A stretch of 64,000 nucleotides of DNA from Burkholderia seminalis DSM 23518 (GTDB lineage Bacteria; Pseudomonadota; Gammaproteobacteria; Burkholderiales; Burkholderiaceae). Of this stretch, positions 23,546 to 31,628 are shown one piece after another. The notes under the pieces are model-generated. The model was not told the origin of the DNA. It did no database searches and saw only the letters and a program-made list of their open reading frames with translations. The stretch is from positions 124,001 to 188,000 of the forward strand of contig NZ_CADFDK010000008.1 in assembly GCF_902832885.1 (NCBI RefSeq), read 5' to 3'. Position numbers and translations under genes: made by a program. The first letter of the stretch is position 1; the number at the start of each line of letters is the position of its first letter.

Positions 23546-23914
23546 TTACTCGCCGATCGCGCGTGCGGCGGTGTCGAGTTCCTGGTTCAGCACGCGCTGC
23601 TCGTCGCCGGACAGGCCGCCGTTGTGCTGGGCCGACATGTCGTTCGCTTCCTGGCGGATCACGTCGAGGCGGTGGTGCAGCTGCGCGCCGTACGGCGGCG
23701 GGTAGTAGCCGTTGTTGACCCGCGCGTCGATCCGGCGGTGCAGGTTGTCGATCCGGCCCTGGACCTCCTGCATGCGGTCGTTCGCGACGACCTGCGGATT
23801 CGGTCGCGGCGGAGGCGGCGGTGCCTGTCGGACCGGTCGCTGCGGCTGCACGATACAGGCCGCGAGCGTGGAAACCAGGACGCAGCATGCCGCTGCGCGA
23901 ATCAACCGTTGCAT
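23546..23914 (-). CDS. Small putative lipoprotein, function unknown
   Basis: 122 aa from ATG 23914, with AGGAGA 6 nt upstream; a GTG one codon earlier is less likely. Residues 1-20 form a lipoprotein signal with lipobox LAAC. The mature protein begins with a Pro-rich linker (APPPPPRPNP), then a helical region (DRMQEVQGRIDNLHRRIDARV). A YYPPPYG segment is followed by a second helical part rich in Q/N/D. It is probably an outer-membrane-anchored, partly coiled-coil protein. Convergent or divergent partners do not suggest a role. Confidence 0.75.
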   Translation of the reverse strand: MQRLIRAAACCVLVSTLAACIVQPQRPVRQAPPPPPRPNPQVVANDRMQEVQGRIDNLHRRIDARVNNGYYPPPYGAQLHHRLDVIRQEANDMSAQHNGGLSGDEQRVLNQELDTAARAIGE

Positions 23915-24115
23915 CACATTCTCCTGACGGTTTGGTGTCGGATCGACTTTTTGAGAAACGCGTCAGACCGGATGACCGCTGACTTTCGTTCCCGCACCAT
24001 TTGTAACGGAATGTTCCGGACCGTGCCGGCGGGGCGGCCCGCGCAGGGCCGCTGCCCGCGAACGACGCGGGAGGGCGGCTGCGGCCGGGCAGGCGCCGGC
24101 CCGGCCGGTGGCCCG

Positions 24116-25168
24116 TCAGATGGCGCGGCGCACGAATGGTACCCGGCGGCCGTCGTGCTCGCTTTGCGCGGCAAGCTCGATGACGGTCATCACGTCGACG
24201 GCGTCCTGCGCGGTGACGGGGAACGGCGCGCCGTCGCGGATCGACGCCGCGAGCGCGCGGTAGAACTCAGCGTACTGGCCGTCGAGGGTCGGGATCGGGC
24301 GCTCGACCTCGACGTCGCCGTCGAGCACGCGCAGCAGGCCGGGCGGGTTGCCGCCGCCGAATTCGACGTCGTCCGCGGTGAGGCCGGCCTTGAGCTGGTC
24401 TTCCTGCGTGTCGAGCCCGAACTTCTGGTAGCTGCCGCGCGTGCCGTGCAGCGTGAAGCGCGCGGGCTCGATCGCCGACAGCGCGCTCGCATGCAGCGCG
24501 ACCTCCTTGTCCGGATAACCGAGCAGCAGGTGGACGAAATCGGGCGCGGTGCCATCGTCGCGGCGCGTCTTGACGGTCGCGCTCACCGTTTCCGGCAGGC
24601 CGAACAGCGCGAGCGCCTGGTCGATCAGGTGCGGGCCGAGGTCGAGCAGCAGGCCGCCGCCGCGGGCCGGTTCCTCGCGCCAGCGCGTGCGCGGCGTCGG
24701 CCGGAAACGGTCGAAGTGCGACGCGAAATAGGTGAGGCGGCCGAGCTCGCCCGATTTGACGATGTCGCGCACGGTGAGGAAATCGCCGTCCCAGCGGCGG
24801 TTGTGAAACGGCGCGAACAGCCGGCTGCGCGCGTTCGCGAGCCGCGCGAGCGCGAGCGCCTCGTCGGCGGTGAGCGTGACGGGCTTGTCGACGACCACGT
24901 GGCGGCCGGCCTCGAGCACCTGGCGTGCGAGCGTGAAGTGCGTGTCGTTCGGCGTGGCGATCACCACGCACTCGATGTCGTCGAGGCCGAGCAGCGCGTC
25001 GAGATCGGGGACCACGCGCGCGCCCGGATACGCGGCCTGCGCGCGATCGGGCTGCCCCGTCGCGATCGCGGCGACTTCAGTGCGGCCGCTCGTGGCGATC
25101 ACCGGCGCGTGAAACGTCGCGCCGGCGAAACCGAAACCCATCAAACCAATCCTGAGCAATGACGACAT
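24116..25168 (-). CDS. Gfo/Idh/MocA-family NAD(P)-dependent oxidoreductase
   Basis: 350 aa. The N-terminal Rossmann domain shows RIGLMGFGFAGATFHAPVI (a variant GxGxxG) and the family EKP-type motif as VVDKPVTLT. The later PFHNRRWDGDFLTVRDIV and GPHLIDQALALFG match the second, sugar/inositol-binding domain. The conserved Asp/His pair of the catalytic region is in LLDLGPHLIDQ. It likely oxidises or reduces a sugar or cyclitol, substrate unknown. No operon partner is within 100 bp. Confidence 0.9.
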   Translation of the reverse strand: MSSLLRIGLMGFGFAGATFHAPVIATSGRTEVAAIATGQPDRAQAAYPGARVVPDLDALLGLDDIECVVIATPNDTHFTLARQVLEAGRHVVVDKPVTLTADEALALARLANARSRLFAPFHNRRWDGDFLTVRDIVKSGELGRLTYFASHFDRFRPTPRTRWREEPARGGGLLLDLGPHLIDQALALFGLPETVSATVKTRRDDGTAPDFVHLLLGYPDKEVALHASALSAIEPARFTLHGTRGSYQKFGLDTQEDQLKAGLTADDVEFGGGNPPGLLRVLDGDVEVERPIPTLDGQYAEFYRALAASIRDGAPFPVTAQDAVDVMTVIELAAQSEHDGRRVPFVRRAI

Positions 25169-25402
25169 GGCAATTCCTGGCTGCGAAGGAAACTAAAGGA
25201 TGGCGCGCCGAAACGGCGCGAAGACGACCGGCTATTTTGGCATGGCGCCGCCGCTTGCACAGGCACGTTGGGCGAAATGCGCGACGCGACGCAGCACATG
25301 CGCAAGGAAGGCCGGCATTTTGCGCGAGGCCGTGCGCCGCGCGCGGCATCGCGGGCTGCCCGGCTGAGCGGTGAACGGGCGGCGTGCGGCCCACACACCG
25401 CG

Positions 25403-26110
25403 TCATGCGGCTGCCCGTTGCCGCACGGCCGTTGCGACCTGAGAAGCCCACGCCGCGCACGCGGCTTCACCGGGATGGAGGCCGTCGGCGGCCATCAGGT
25501 GGCGCTCGAGCGGCAGGTCGACCCGCAGGAACGTGCAGTGCTGCTGCGTGCCGGCCCAGCCGGCGAGCGCCGCATTGAGCCGCTTCGCGCGCAGCCCGAG
25601 ATACCACGCGAGCGGCTGCGGCAGCGCCGGGAAGCGCTCCATCGGCGGCACCGCCGACAGGATCGCGTGCCCGACCCGGAAGCGGGCGGCGAGCAGCCGC
25701 ACCAGCTCGGCCTGCTGCGCCAGCCAGCGCGCGGGCGCCACGCCGCCCGTCACGTCGTTGACGCCGAGCGACGTGACGGCCACGTCGAACGGCTCGGCCG
25801 GCTCGGCGGCGAGCCACTCGACGAGCTCCCGGGTGGTGAGGCCCGTGCGCGCGAGCAGCTTCCAGCTCACGCGGTGCGTGGCCGCCAGCGCGTGCGCCAG
25901 TTGCCCGGCGAGCGCGTCGCGCTGCGTGGCGACGCCGACGCCCGCGGCGGCCGAATCGCCGACCACCAGCACACGCAGCGGCGGGCCGTCGCCGGCCACG
26001 CCGCCGCGCGGGCCGGCCGCTTCGGGCAGCCGCGGCGTGACGCGCCGCACGTAGCACCCCTGCGCGAACAGCAGCGGGCCGAGGGCGGCGGTGGCGAACG
26101 GGTAGCCCAT
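25403..26110 (-). CDS. SGNH/GDSL-family hydrolase
   Basis: 235 aa. Block I has GDSAAAGVGV (nucleophile Ser), block III GVND and block V DGLHPGEAAC with the catalytic Asp and His. The N-terminal 20 residues are hydrophobic (FATAALGPLLFAQGCYV), a signal or anchor, so the enzyme probably acts outside the cytoplasm as an esterase or lipase. Divergent from rep with a 310-bp spacer. Confidence 0.88.
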   Translation of the reverse strand: MGYPFATAALGPLLFAQGCYVRRVTPRLPEAAGPRGGVAGDGPPLRVLVVGDSAAAGVGVATQRDALAGQLAHALAATHRVSWKLLARTGLTTRELVEWLAAEPAEPFDVAVTSLGVNDVTGGVAPARWLAQQAELVRLLAARFRVGHAILSAVPPMERFPALPQPLAWYLGLRAKRLNAALAGWAGTQQHCTFLRVDLPLERHLMAADGLHPGEAACAAWASQVATAVRQRAAA

Positions 26111-26420
26111 GAGGTCGATCCGGTGGTTGGTTCAGACGAATGAAATCGGACCGGCGCGGGTGGCGCCGGGGAGTAGGTATTGTGTCCGATCGCCGCGCGA
26201 ACGGGGCCGGATTGGCCGAACGGGCAGGGACGACCGCGCCGGACGGACAGGGGGTGCCCGCCCGGCAAGCCCGCGCGGCCCCGTCCGGCGGCACGCCCGA
26301 AATGCGCGCCGCCGACGTGTTAACATGCGCGTCCTGCCCGCGTGTCCGCCTGCTTCGCCAGCCTGTCGCGCACGGCATCCTCCCGGCGTTCCGCCGTCAA
26401 CCGCAACACCATCCGTCATC
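26111..26420 (+). other. Intergenic region between SGNH hydrolase and rep
   Basis: 310 bp with no credible gene. It is slightly less GC-rich near 26310-26330 and presumably holds the two divergent promoters. No operator or hairpin stands out. Confidence 0.5.
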
Positions 26421-28508
26421 ATGTCCGCAGGCCTCAATCCCGCCCAGAACGAAGCGGTGCGCTACCTCGACGGTCCCTGTCTCGTGCTCGCCGGCGCGGG
26501 CAGCGGCAAGACCCGCGTGATCACGCAGAAGATCGCGCACCTGATCGAAGCGAAAGGCTTCGAGCCGCGCCATATTGCCGCCGTCACGTTCACGAACAAG
26601 GCGGCCGCCGAAATGCGCGAGCGCGTGTCGAAGCTGCTCGAGGGCAAGACGCTCACCACGCCCGGCAAGGAAGGCCGCAAGGTGCCCGTCAACCAGCTCA
26701 CCGTCTGCACGTTCCATTCGCTGGGCGTGCAGATCCTGCGCCAGGAGGCCGAGCACGTCGGGCTGAAGCCGCAGTTCTCGATCATGGATTCGGACGACTG
26801 CTTCGGGATGATCCAGGAGCAGCTCGGCACGACCGACAAGGGGCTGATCCGCAAGATCCAGAGCATCATCTCGCTGTGGAAGAACGGCCTGATCATGCCC
26901 GACGAGGCGATGGCGATCGCGGCGAACGAGGACGAGCACCAGGCCGCGCTGGTCTACCGCAACTACGTCGCGACGCTGCACGCGTACCAGGCGGTCGACT
27001 TCGACGACCTGATTCGCCTGCCGGCCGAGCTGTTCGCGAAGAACGAGCAGGTGCGCGACCGCTGGCAGAACAAGCTGCGCTACCTGCTGATCGACGAGTA
27101 CCAGGACACCAACGCGTGCCAGTACGAGCTGCTGAAGCTGCTCGCCGGCCCGCGCGCCGCGTTCACGGCGGTCGGCGACGACGACCAGGCGATCTACGGC
27201 TGGCGCGGCGCGACGCTCGAAAACCTCGCGCAGCTCGGCAAGGATTTCCCGAAGCTGCACGTGATCAAGCTCGAGCAGAACTACCGGTCGACGGTGCGGA
27301 TCCTGACCGCCGCGAACAACGTGATCGCGAACAACCCGAAGCTGTTCGAGAAGAAGCTGTGGTCCGAGCACGGGATGGGCGATTCGATCACCGTCACGCC
27401 GTGCAACGACGAGGAGCACGAGGCCGAATCGGTCGTGTTCCGGCTGTCGGCGCACAAGTTCGAGCGGCGCGCGCAGTTCCGCGACTACGCGATCCTGTAC
27501 CGCGGCAACTTCCAGGCGCGCATCTTCGAGCAGGTACTGCGGCGCGAGCGGATCCCGTACGTGCTGTCGGGCGGCCAGTCGTTCTTCGACAAGGCCGAGA
27601 TCAAGGATCTGTGCGCCTACCTGCGGCTGATCGCGAACGCCGACGACGATCCCGCGTTCATCCGCGCGGTCACGACGCCGCGCCGCGGGATCGGCAACAC
27701 GACGCTCGAGGCGCTCGGCTCGTTCGCGGGGCAGGCGAAGGTGTCGCTGTTCGAGGCCGTGTACATGGGCGGGATCGAGGCGCGGCTGTCGGCGCGCCAG
27801 GTCGAGCCGTTGCGGATGTTCTGCGACTTCATCCAGCGCCTGACCGAGCGCGCGGACAAGGAGCCCGCGACCGTCGTGCTCGACGACATGATGGAGGCGA
27901 TCCACTACGAGGCGTACCTGTACGACGCGTTCGACGAGCGGCAGGCGCAGTCGAAGTGGCAGAACGTGCTCGAATTTCTGGAATGGCTGAAGCGCAAGGG
28001 CACCAAGCCCGAGACGGAAGCCGTCGACGGCGAGGCCGAAGGCTTCCACAACGCGGACGGGCTCGCCGATACGGGCAAGAACCTGCTCGGCCTGATCCAG
28101 ACCGTCGCGCTGATGTCGATGCTCGAGGGCAAGGACGAGGATCCGGACGCGGTGCGGCTGTCGACCGTCCATGCATCGAAGGGGCTCGAGTATCCGCACG
28201 TGTTCCTGGTCGGCGTCGAGGAAGGCATCATGCCGCACCGCGGCGGCAGCGAGGACGACGGCCCGATCGACAGCGAGCGGATCGAGGAGGAGCGCCGGCT
28301 GATGTACGTCGCGATCACGCGCGCGCAGCGCAGCCTGCACCTGAACTGGTGCAAGAAGCGCAAGCGGGCCCGCGAGACGGTCGTGTGCGAGCCGTCGCGT
28401 TTCATCCCGGAGATGGGGCTCGACGAAGCGCCGCCGCCGACGCCGGAAGAAGCGCCGATGTCGCCGAAGGACCGGCTCGCGAGCCTGAAGGCGCTGCTGC
28501 AGAAGTAA
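26421..28508 (+). CDS. rep: Rep-type ATP-dependent 3'-5' DNA helicase (UvrD/Rep superfamily 1)
   Basis: 695 aa from ATG 26421 (MSAGLNPAQNEAVRYLDGPCLVLAGAGSGKTRV), aligning with E. coli Rep from its first residues. Helicase motifs appear in order: I GAGSGKT, Ia FTNKAAAEM, II DEYQDTN, III GDDDQAIYGWRGA, IV EQNYRS, V STVHASKGLEYPHVFLVG and VI EERRLMYVAITRAQ. It acts at replication forks to remove obstacles. Compared with E. coli Rep it has an insertion near residues 535-555. Followed by a bidirectional terminator. Confidence 0.93.
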   Translation: MSAGLNPAQNEAVRYLDGPCLVLAGAGSGKTRVITQKIAHLIEAKGFEPRHIAAVTFTNKAAAEMRERVSKLLEGKTLTTPGKEGRKVPVNQLTVCTFHSLGVQILRQEAEHVGLKPQFSIMDSDDCFGMIQEQLGTTDKGLIRKIQSIISLWKNGLIMPDEAMAIAANEDEHQAALVYRNYVATLHAYQAVDFDDLIRLPAELFAKNEQVRDRWQNKLRYLLIDEYQDTNACQYELLKLLAGPRAAFTAVGDDDQAIYGWRGATLENLAQLGKDFPKLHVIKLEQNYRSTVRILTAANNVIANNPKLFEKKLWSEHGMGDSITVTPCNDEEHEAESVVFRLSAHKFERRAQFRDYAILYRGNFQARIFEQVLRRERIPYVLSGGQSFFDKAEIKDLCAYLRLIANADDDPAFIRAVTTPRRGIGNTTLEALGSFAGQAKVSLFEAVYMGGIEARLSARQVEPLRMFCDFIQRLTERADKEPATVVLDDMMEAIHYEAYLYDAFDERQAQSKWQNVLEFLEWLKRKGTKPETEAVDGEAEGFHNADGLADTGKNLLGLIQTVALMSMLEGKDEDPDAVRLSTVHASKGLEYPHVFLVGVEEGIMPHRGGSEDDGPIDSERIEEERRLMYVAITRAQRSLHLNWCKKRKRARETVVCEPSRFIPEMGLDEAPPPTPEEAPMSPKDRLASLKALLQK

Positions 28509-28535
28509 TGCGGTAGTCCGGCGGACCGGAAAGAC

Positions 28536-28573
28536 AAAACCCCCGCGATGCGTGTGCGTCGCGGGGGTTTTTT
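28536..28573. terminator. Bidirectional intrinsic terminator
   Basis: A 9-bp GC stem (28540-28548 with 28559-28567, 10-nt loop) is flanked by A4 on the left and T6 on the right. It terminates rep rightward and the cytochrome c gene leftward. Confidence 0.9.
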
Positions 28574-28591
28574 ACGGATGGCCCGGCGCGA

Positions 28592-29476
28592 TTACTTCGA
28601 CGCGTTGACCATGTAGTCGACGGCCGCCTTCACGTCGGCGTCCGACGCGGTCGACCCGCCCTTCGGCGGCATCGCGCCCTTGCCGTGCAGCGCGTAGTTG
28701 TAGACCGTGTCCATCGAGTCCTTCAGGCGCGGCGCCCAGTCCTCCTTGCTGCCGAACTTCGGTGCGCCGAGCACGCCGGCCGCGTGACAGGCTTGGCAGG
28801 TCGACGTGTACAGCGCCTTGCCGGCCGTTGCCGCGTCGGCGCTGGCCGGCGCGGCCGCGGGTTTTTCGCCGGCCTTCGGAATCGCGGCGATCGCGGCCAT
28901 GGCGGCGGCGGCCTGCGCGTTCGACGCGTCGGCGCCCGATGCGGCGGCGCCGGCGGCGGGCGCGGCATTGGCAGCCGGAGCGGCCGGTTCGGGGAAGTTC
29001 GCGCCGTCGTTGTTCGCCATGTAGACGATCGCGCGGGCGATTTCATAGTCGCTGACGTCGTCGGGGCTCGTGCCGCCGCGCGGCGGCATCGCGCCCTTGC
29101 CGGCGAGGGCCGTCTTCAGCAGCGTGTCGAAGCCTTGCGAGATGCGCGGCGCCCAGTCGTCCTTGTTGCCGAACTTCGGTGCGCCGGCGGCGCCGGTGCC
29201 GTGACAGGTCACGCAGACTGCCTTGTAGACCGCCTCGCCGGTCTTGTACGTGCGGGGCGCGTTGGCGTCCTTCACGTCGACCTTCGCGAGTGGCGCGATG
29301 CGCGCGGCGACCTGCTCGTCGGACAGCGCATCCGTGCCGGCGCCGGAACGGAACGCATGGTTCGCATAGTTGGCGAACAGGACGATCAGGATGATCGGAA
29401 TCGCGAACGACGCGATGATGACGGCAATCAGCTGCCCGGGGGTTTTGACGGGAGATTCGTGGGGTGCTTCGCTCAT
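28592..29476 (-). CDS. Membrane-anchored dihaem cytochrome c (cytochrome c5-like)
   Basis: 294 aa. A single N-terminal transmembrane anchor spans about residues 17-37. Two class I haem c domains follow, with CVTCH at 88-92 and CQACH about 140 residues later. Each domain ends in a KGAMPPRGG or KGAMPPKGG motif that supplies the Met ligand. An Ala-rich linker joins them. It carries electrons in the periplasm, probably between a quinol-oxidising complex and a terminal oxidase. A TATAAT -10 is visible on the minus strand (complement of 29552-29557), about 75 bp upstream of the start. Confidence 0.92.
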   Translation of the reverse strand: MSEAPHESPVKTPGQLIAVIIASFAIPIILIVLFANYANHAFRSGAGTDALSDEQVAARIAPLAKVDVKDANAPRTYKTGEAVYKAVCVTCHGTGAAGAPKFGNKDDWAPRISQGFDTLLKTALAGKGAMPPRGGTSPDDVSDYEIARAIVYMANNDGANFPEPAAPAANAAPAAGAAASGADASNAQAAAAMAAIAAIPKAGEKPAAAPASADAATAGKALYTSTCQACHAAGVLGAPKFGSKEDWAPRLKDSMDTVYNYALHGKGAMPPKGGSTASDADVKAAVDYMVNASK

Positions 29477-29680
29477 GCTTGCCTCGTCTCCATGAATAGG
29501 AATTGTGAGCGCGGTGCAACGGCAAAATGGCAGTCCAATGAAGCACGGACGATTATAGACGGAACGTTTACATCACGGCGAGCGATGCGATGGCGCGTGT
29601 TTACCCGCACGCAGCAAGGCCCGGCGGCCATTCGGCGGGTAAGGTGGACGCGTCATGGGAAACCGGGTATCCTTGCCGTC

Positions 29681-29707
29681 TTGCCAAACGTGGGCGGCCT
29701 GTATATG
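29681..29707 (+). promoter_or_regulatory. Likely promoter of tRNA-Arg
   Basis: TTGCCA (29681-29686), a 15-bp spacer and TATATG (29702-29707) place a start about 14 nt before the mature tRNA. The spacer is short, so this is tentative. Confidence 0.45.
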
Positions 29708-29727
29708 GGGTCGCTTCACTGTCTCAC

Positions 29728-29803
29728 GCGCCCGTAGCTCAATGGATAGAGTACTGCCCTCCGAAGGCAGGGGTTGCTGGTTCGATCCCAGCCGGGCGCG
29801 CCA
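29728..29803 (+). tRNA. tRNA-Arg (anticodon CCG)
   Basis: 76 nt with a complete cloverleaf. The acceptor stem is GCGCCCG paired with CGGGCGC, the D arm contains AGCTCAATGGATAGAG, the anticodon loop is CTCCGAA with anticodon CCG, and the T arm is GGTTCGATCC. CCA is encoded. The last 10 nt before and including CCA lie inside the integrated element, which therefore supplies the 3' acceptor strand (see tailocin entry). Confidence 0.97.
29759..29794 (+). repeat. attL core (36-bp direct repeat, in tRNA-Arg)
   Basis: Runs from the anticodon loop to the 3' strand of the T stem and first acceptor base. It is identical over 36 bp to 52602-52637 and diverges on both sides. Adjacent to the integrase gene. 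Confidence 0.92.
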
Positions 29804-29818
29804 AGCCTGTTCAGGCTC

Positions 29819-30934
29819 TCAGCGGTTTTCCCCCTTTGTCGTGCAGCCGCGTTGCAGCTGAATTGCAGCGGGCACCGGCGTCGGTTCAGACGTCAACGGC
29901 GCGACCCATTGCGCCAGGTGGTCGGCCGACAGGTGTGCATACCGCTGCACCATTTCCATCGTTTCCCATCCGCCCAGTTCCTTGAGCACCTGAAGCGGCG
30001 TGCCGCGCTGCACGTGCCAGCTTGCCCAGGTGTGGCGCAGGTCGTGCCAGCGGAAGTCGCACAGACCGGCGCGCTGCAACGCCTTGGCCCATGCCGCCGT
30101 GGCCGTCTGGTAGACCGGTTTGCCGTGATAGACGAACACGCTGTCCACGCATTCCGGCAACCGCGGGTTCGCGCGCTGGCGGCGCAGCACGGCGATCGCG
30201 GTGTCCGACAGCGGCACGGTGATCGCCTTTCGCGCCTTCGCCTGATCCGGATGGATCCAGGCGACGCGACGCGCGAGGTCGATTTGTGACCATTGGAGCC
30301 CCGTCACATTGGAACGGCGCAAGCCGGTCTCGAGACTGAAGCGCGCCATGTCGGCGAGATGCGCGGGCAACTCGGCGAGCAATCGCTCGGCCTCGACCGG
30401 CGTCAGCCAGCGGATGCGTTTCGAGACGACCTTCGCGCGCTTCGTGACGGGGGCACGCGCCAGCCATTCCCATTCGACGGCCGCGTTCAGCACGGCTTTC
30501 AGCACGCCGATCACGCGGCGCACGGTGGCGTCGCTGACGGCCCGGCCTGTTTCGACGACACCGTGCCGCGTGCGCACCGTACGCGGCTCCTGACGTTTGG
30601 CGAGCGCGATCGCATCGATGCGGCCGCGGTCGATATCGGCGAGTGCGACGCCGGACAGGTGCCGGTCGAGCCAGCGCAGATGGATCTTCGACGTTTCCAG
30701 GCTCGCGAGGCCCGATCGCTCGCCGACATAGCGGATGACCGCGTCGTTCCACGAATGGCGTGGCTTCGTCCCGAGCCGAGCCTGGTTCCACAGGTCGACC
30801 TTCAACCGGTCGTGGAATTCCTGGGCCTGCGCTTTGTCGCGGGTGCCAGTGCTTCCCTGTATCGGCGTTCCGCCGCCAGGGGGGTACAGCTTGTATTGCC
30901 AGTTCGGGCTGGTTTTCCGCTTGTAGAGCGACAT
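29819..30934 (-). CDS. int: Tyrosine-recombinase integrase of the tailocin element
   Basis: 371 aa from ATG 30934 (MSLYKRKTSPNWQYKLYPPGGG), with AGAGGAAG upstream. The N-terminal arm-binding/SAM-like core-binding domain is followed by the catalytic domain. That domain has the catalytic Arg in SLETGLRRSNVTGLQW, the H-x-x-R box HDLRHTWASWH, and the nucleophile Tyr in METMEMVQRYAHLS-like context near the C-terminus. The gene ends 25 bp from the attL core, as usual for tRNA-integrating phages. Its 5' end overlaps the upstream HTH gene by 133 bp. It appears intact. Confidence 0.93.
   Translation of the reverse strand: MSLYKRKTSPNWQYKLYPPGGGTPIQGSTGTRDKAQAQEFHDRLKVDLWNQARLGTKPRHSWNDAVIRYVGERSGLASLETSKIHLRWLDRHLSGVALADIDRGRIDAIALAKRQEPRTVRTRHGVVETGRAVSDATVRRVIGVLKAVLNAAVEWEWLARAPVTKRAKVVSKRIRWLTPVEAERLLAELPAHLADMARFSLETGLRRSNVTGLQWSQIDLARRVAWIHPDQAKARKAITVPLSDTAIAVLRRQRANPRLPECVDSVFVYHGKPVYQTATAAWAKALQRAGLCDFRWHDLRHTWASWHVQRGTPLQVLKELGGWETMEMVQRYAHLSADHLAQWVAPLTSEPTPVPAAIQLQRGCTTKGENR
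29852..29869 (+). repeat. Candidate integrase arm site, left end
   Basis: TTGCAGCTGAATTGCAGC recurs with one mismatch and in the same orientation at 52478-52495 near the right end. A GTGCAGCC half-site also occurs at both ends. The position near both att cores suggests arm-type Int binding. The left copy lies within the int coding end. Confidence 0.45.
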
Positions 30935-31251
30935 GGGTTCGCTTCCTCTTGCTGATTGTTTTGCGTGACGCGCGGGAGCCATTCCCCGGCGAGGTAGCGC
31001 TGCAGCGCAACGATGGAAAAGATCCAGCGCTTGCCGACCTTGCGGCCGGGTAGCGCGCCGGCCTTGGCCTTCAGGCGCACCGTTTCGGGATGCGCGCCGA
31101 GCAAGGCCGCCGCGCCGGACAGGTCGACGGTCGCCGGATTCGCGTCGTCGGCAGGCCGCGCGCCGGGTGGGCATGCAGCGCAACTCGTGGAGTGATGGGT
31201 CGCGTGTGAACGGTGCATAACACGTTGATATTCAAGGGTTTGGTTTGCCAT
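30802..31251 (-). CDS. Excisionase-like helix-turn-helix protein
   Basis: 149 aa from ATG 31251; a start at 31219 is also possible. The central region DLSGAAALLGAHPETVRLKAKAGALPGRKVGKRWIFSIVALQRYLAGEW is a MerR/Xis-type winged helix-turn-helix of the 'helix-turn-helix domain' family that binds DNA as a directionality factor. The last 44 codons overlap int in another frame. Next to int, this is the natural candidate Xis and may also bind the CGTGGC repeats just upstream. Confidence 0.7.
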   Translation of the reverse strand: MANQTLEYQRVMHRSHATHHSTSCAACPPGARPADDANPATVDLSGAAALLGAHPETVRLKAKAGALPGRKVGKRWIFSIVALQRYLAGEWLPRVTQNNQQEEANPCRSTSGKPARTGNTSCTPLAAERRYREALAPATKRRPRNSTTG

Positions 31252-31267
31252 CGGTCGCCATCATTCA

Positions 31268-31485
31268 CACGTGGCGGCGGCACGGAACCCGTGGCACGAA
31301 ATTGCGCCGTCGATCGCGACCGATGGCATCGCGTGTCCGACTCGTGGCGCGCGATTGCGGCCGGCCGTTGCGCCTTCCCGGTGCTCTTTCTTCTTTCTCT
31401 TCAATGAGTTGAAGAGAGAGAAAGAGGAGGGTGTGGCGGTTGGCGGGCAAACCGGACTCGTGGCAAAAACGGCACGACACGTGGC
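31268..31485 (+). repeat. Five direct copies of C(A/C/T)CGTGGC
   Basis: Copies start at 31268, 31288, 31341, 31457 and 31478, all in the same orientation. The outer pairs are spaced 20 and 21 bp, about two helical turns. The second and third copies share a longer imperfect 22-bp repeat ending in ATTGCG. The region is non-coding (31252-31628). Possible iteron-like origin or binding array for the excisionase-like protein or primase. Confidence 0.5.
31391..31422. repeat. Pyrimidine/purine-rich hairpin
   Basis: CTCTTCAA-TGAG-TTGAAGAG (31397-31416) extends outward to about 14 bp with one G-T pair. It lies in the middle of the CGTGGC array, between primase and the HTH gene. It could end the primase transcript or be part of an origin. 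Confidence 0.5.
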
Positions 31486-31628
31486 GAATCCGGGCAGATG
31501 CGCGGCGGCAGTTTCTTCAAGAATCAAGGACTTGAGAGCCGGCACCCCTGGCAACCGCGACTCGCGTGCGCTGCGTGACCGCTTCCCGCGACCCGCGCCG
31601 CGCGCCAGCCGGTATGCTGAATCGCGGC

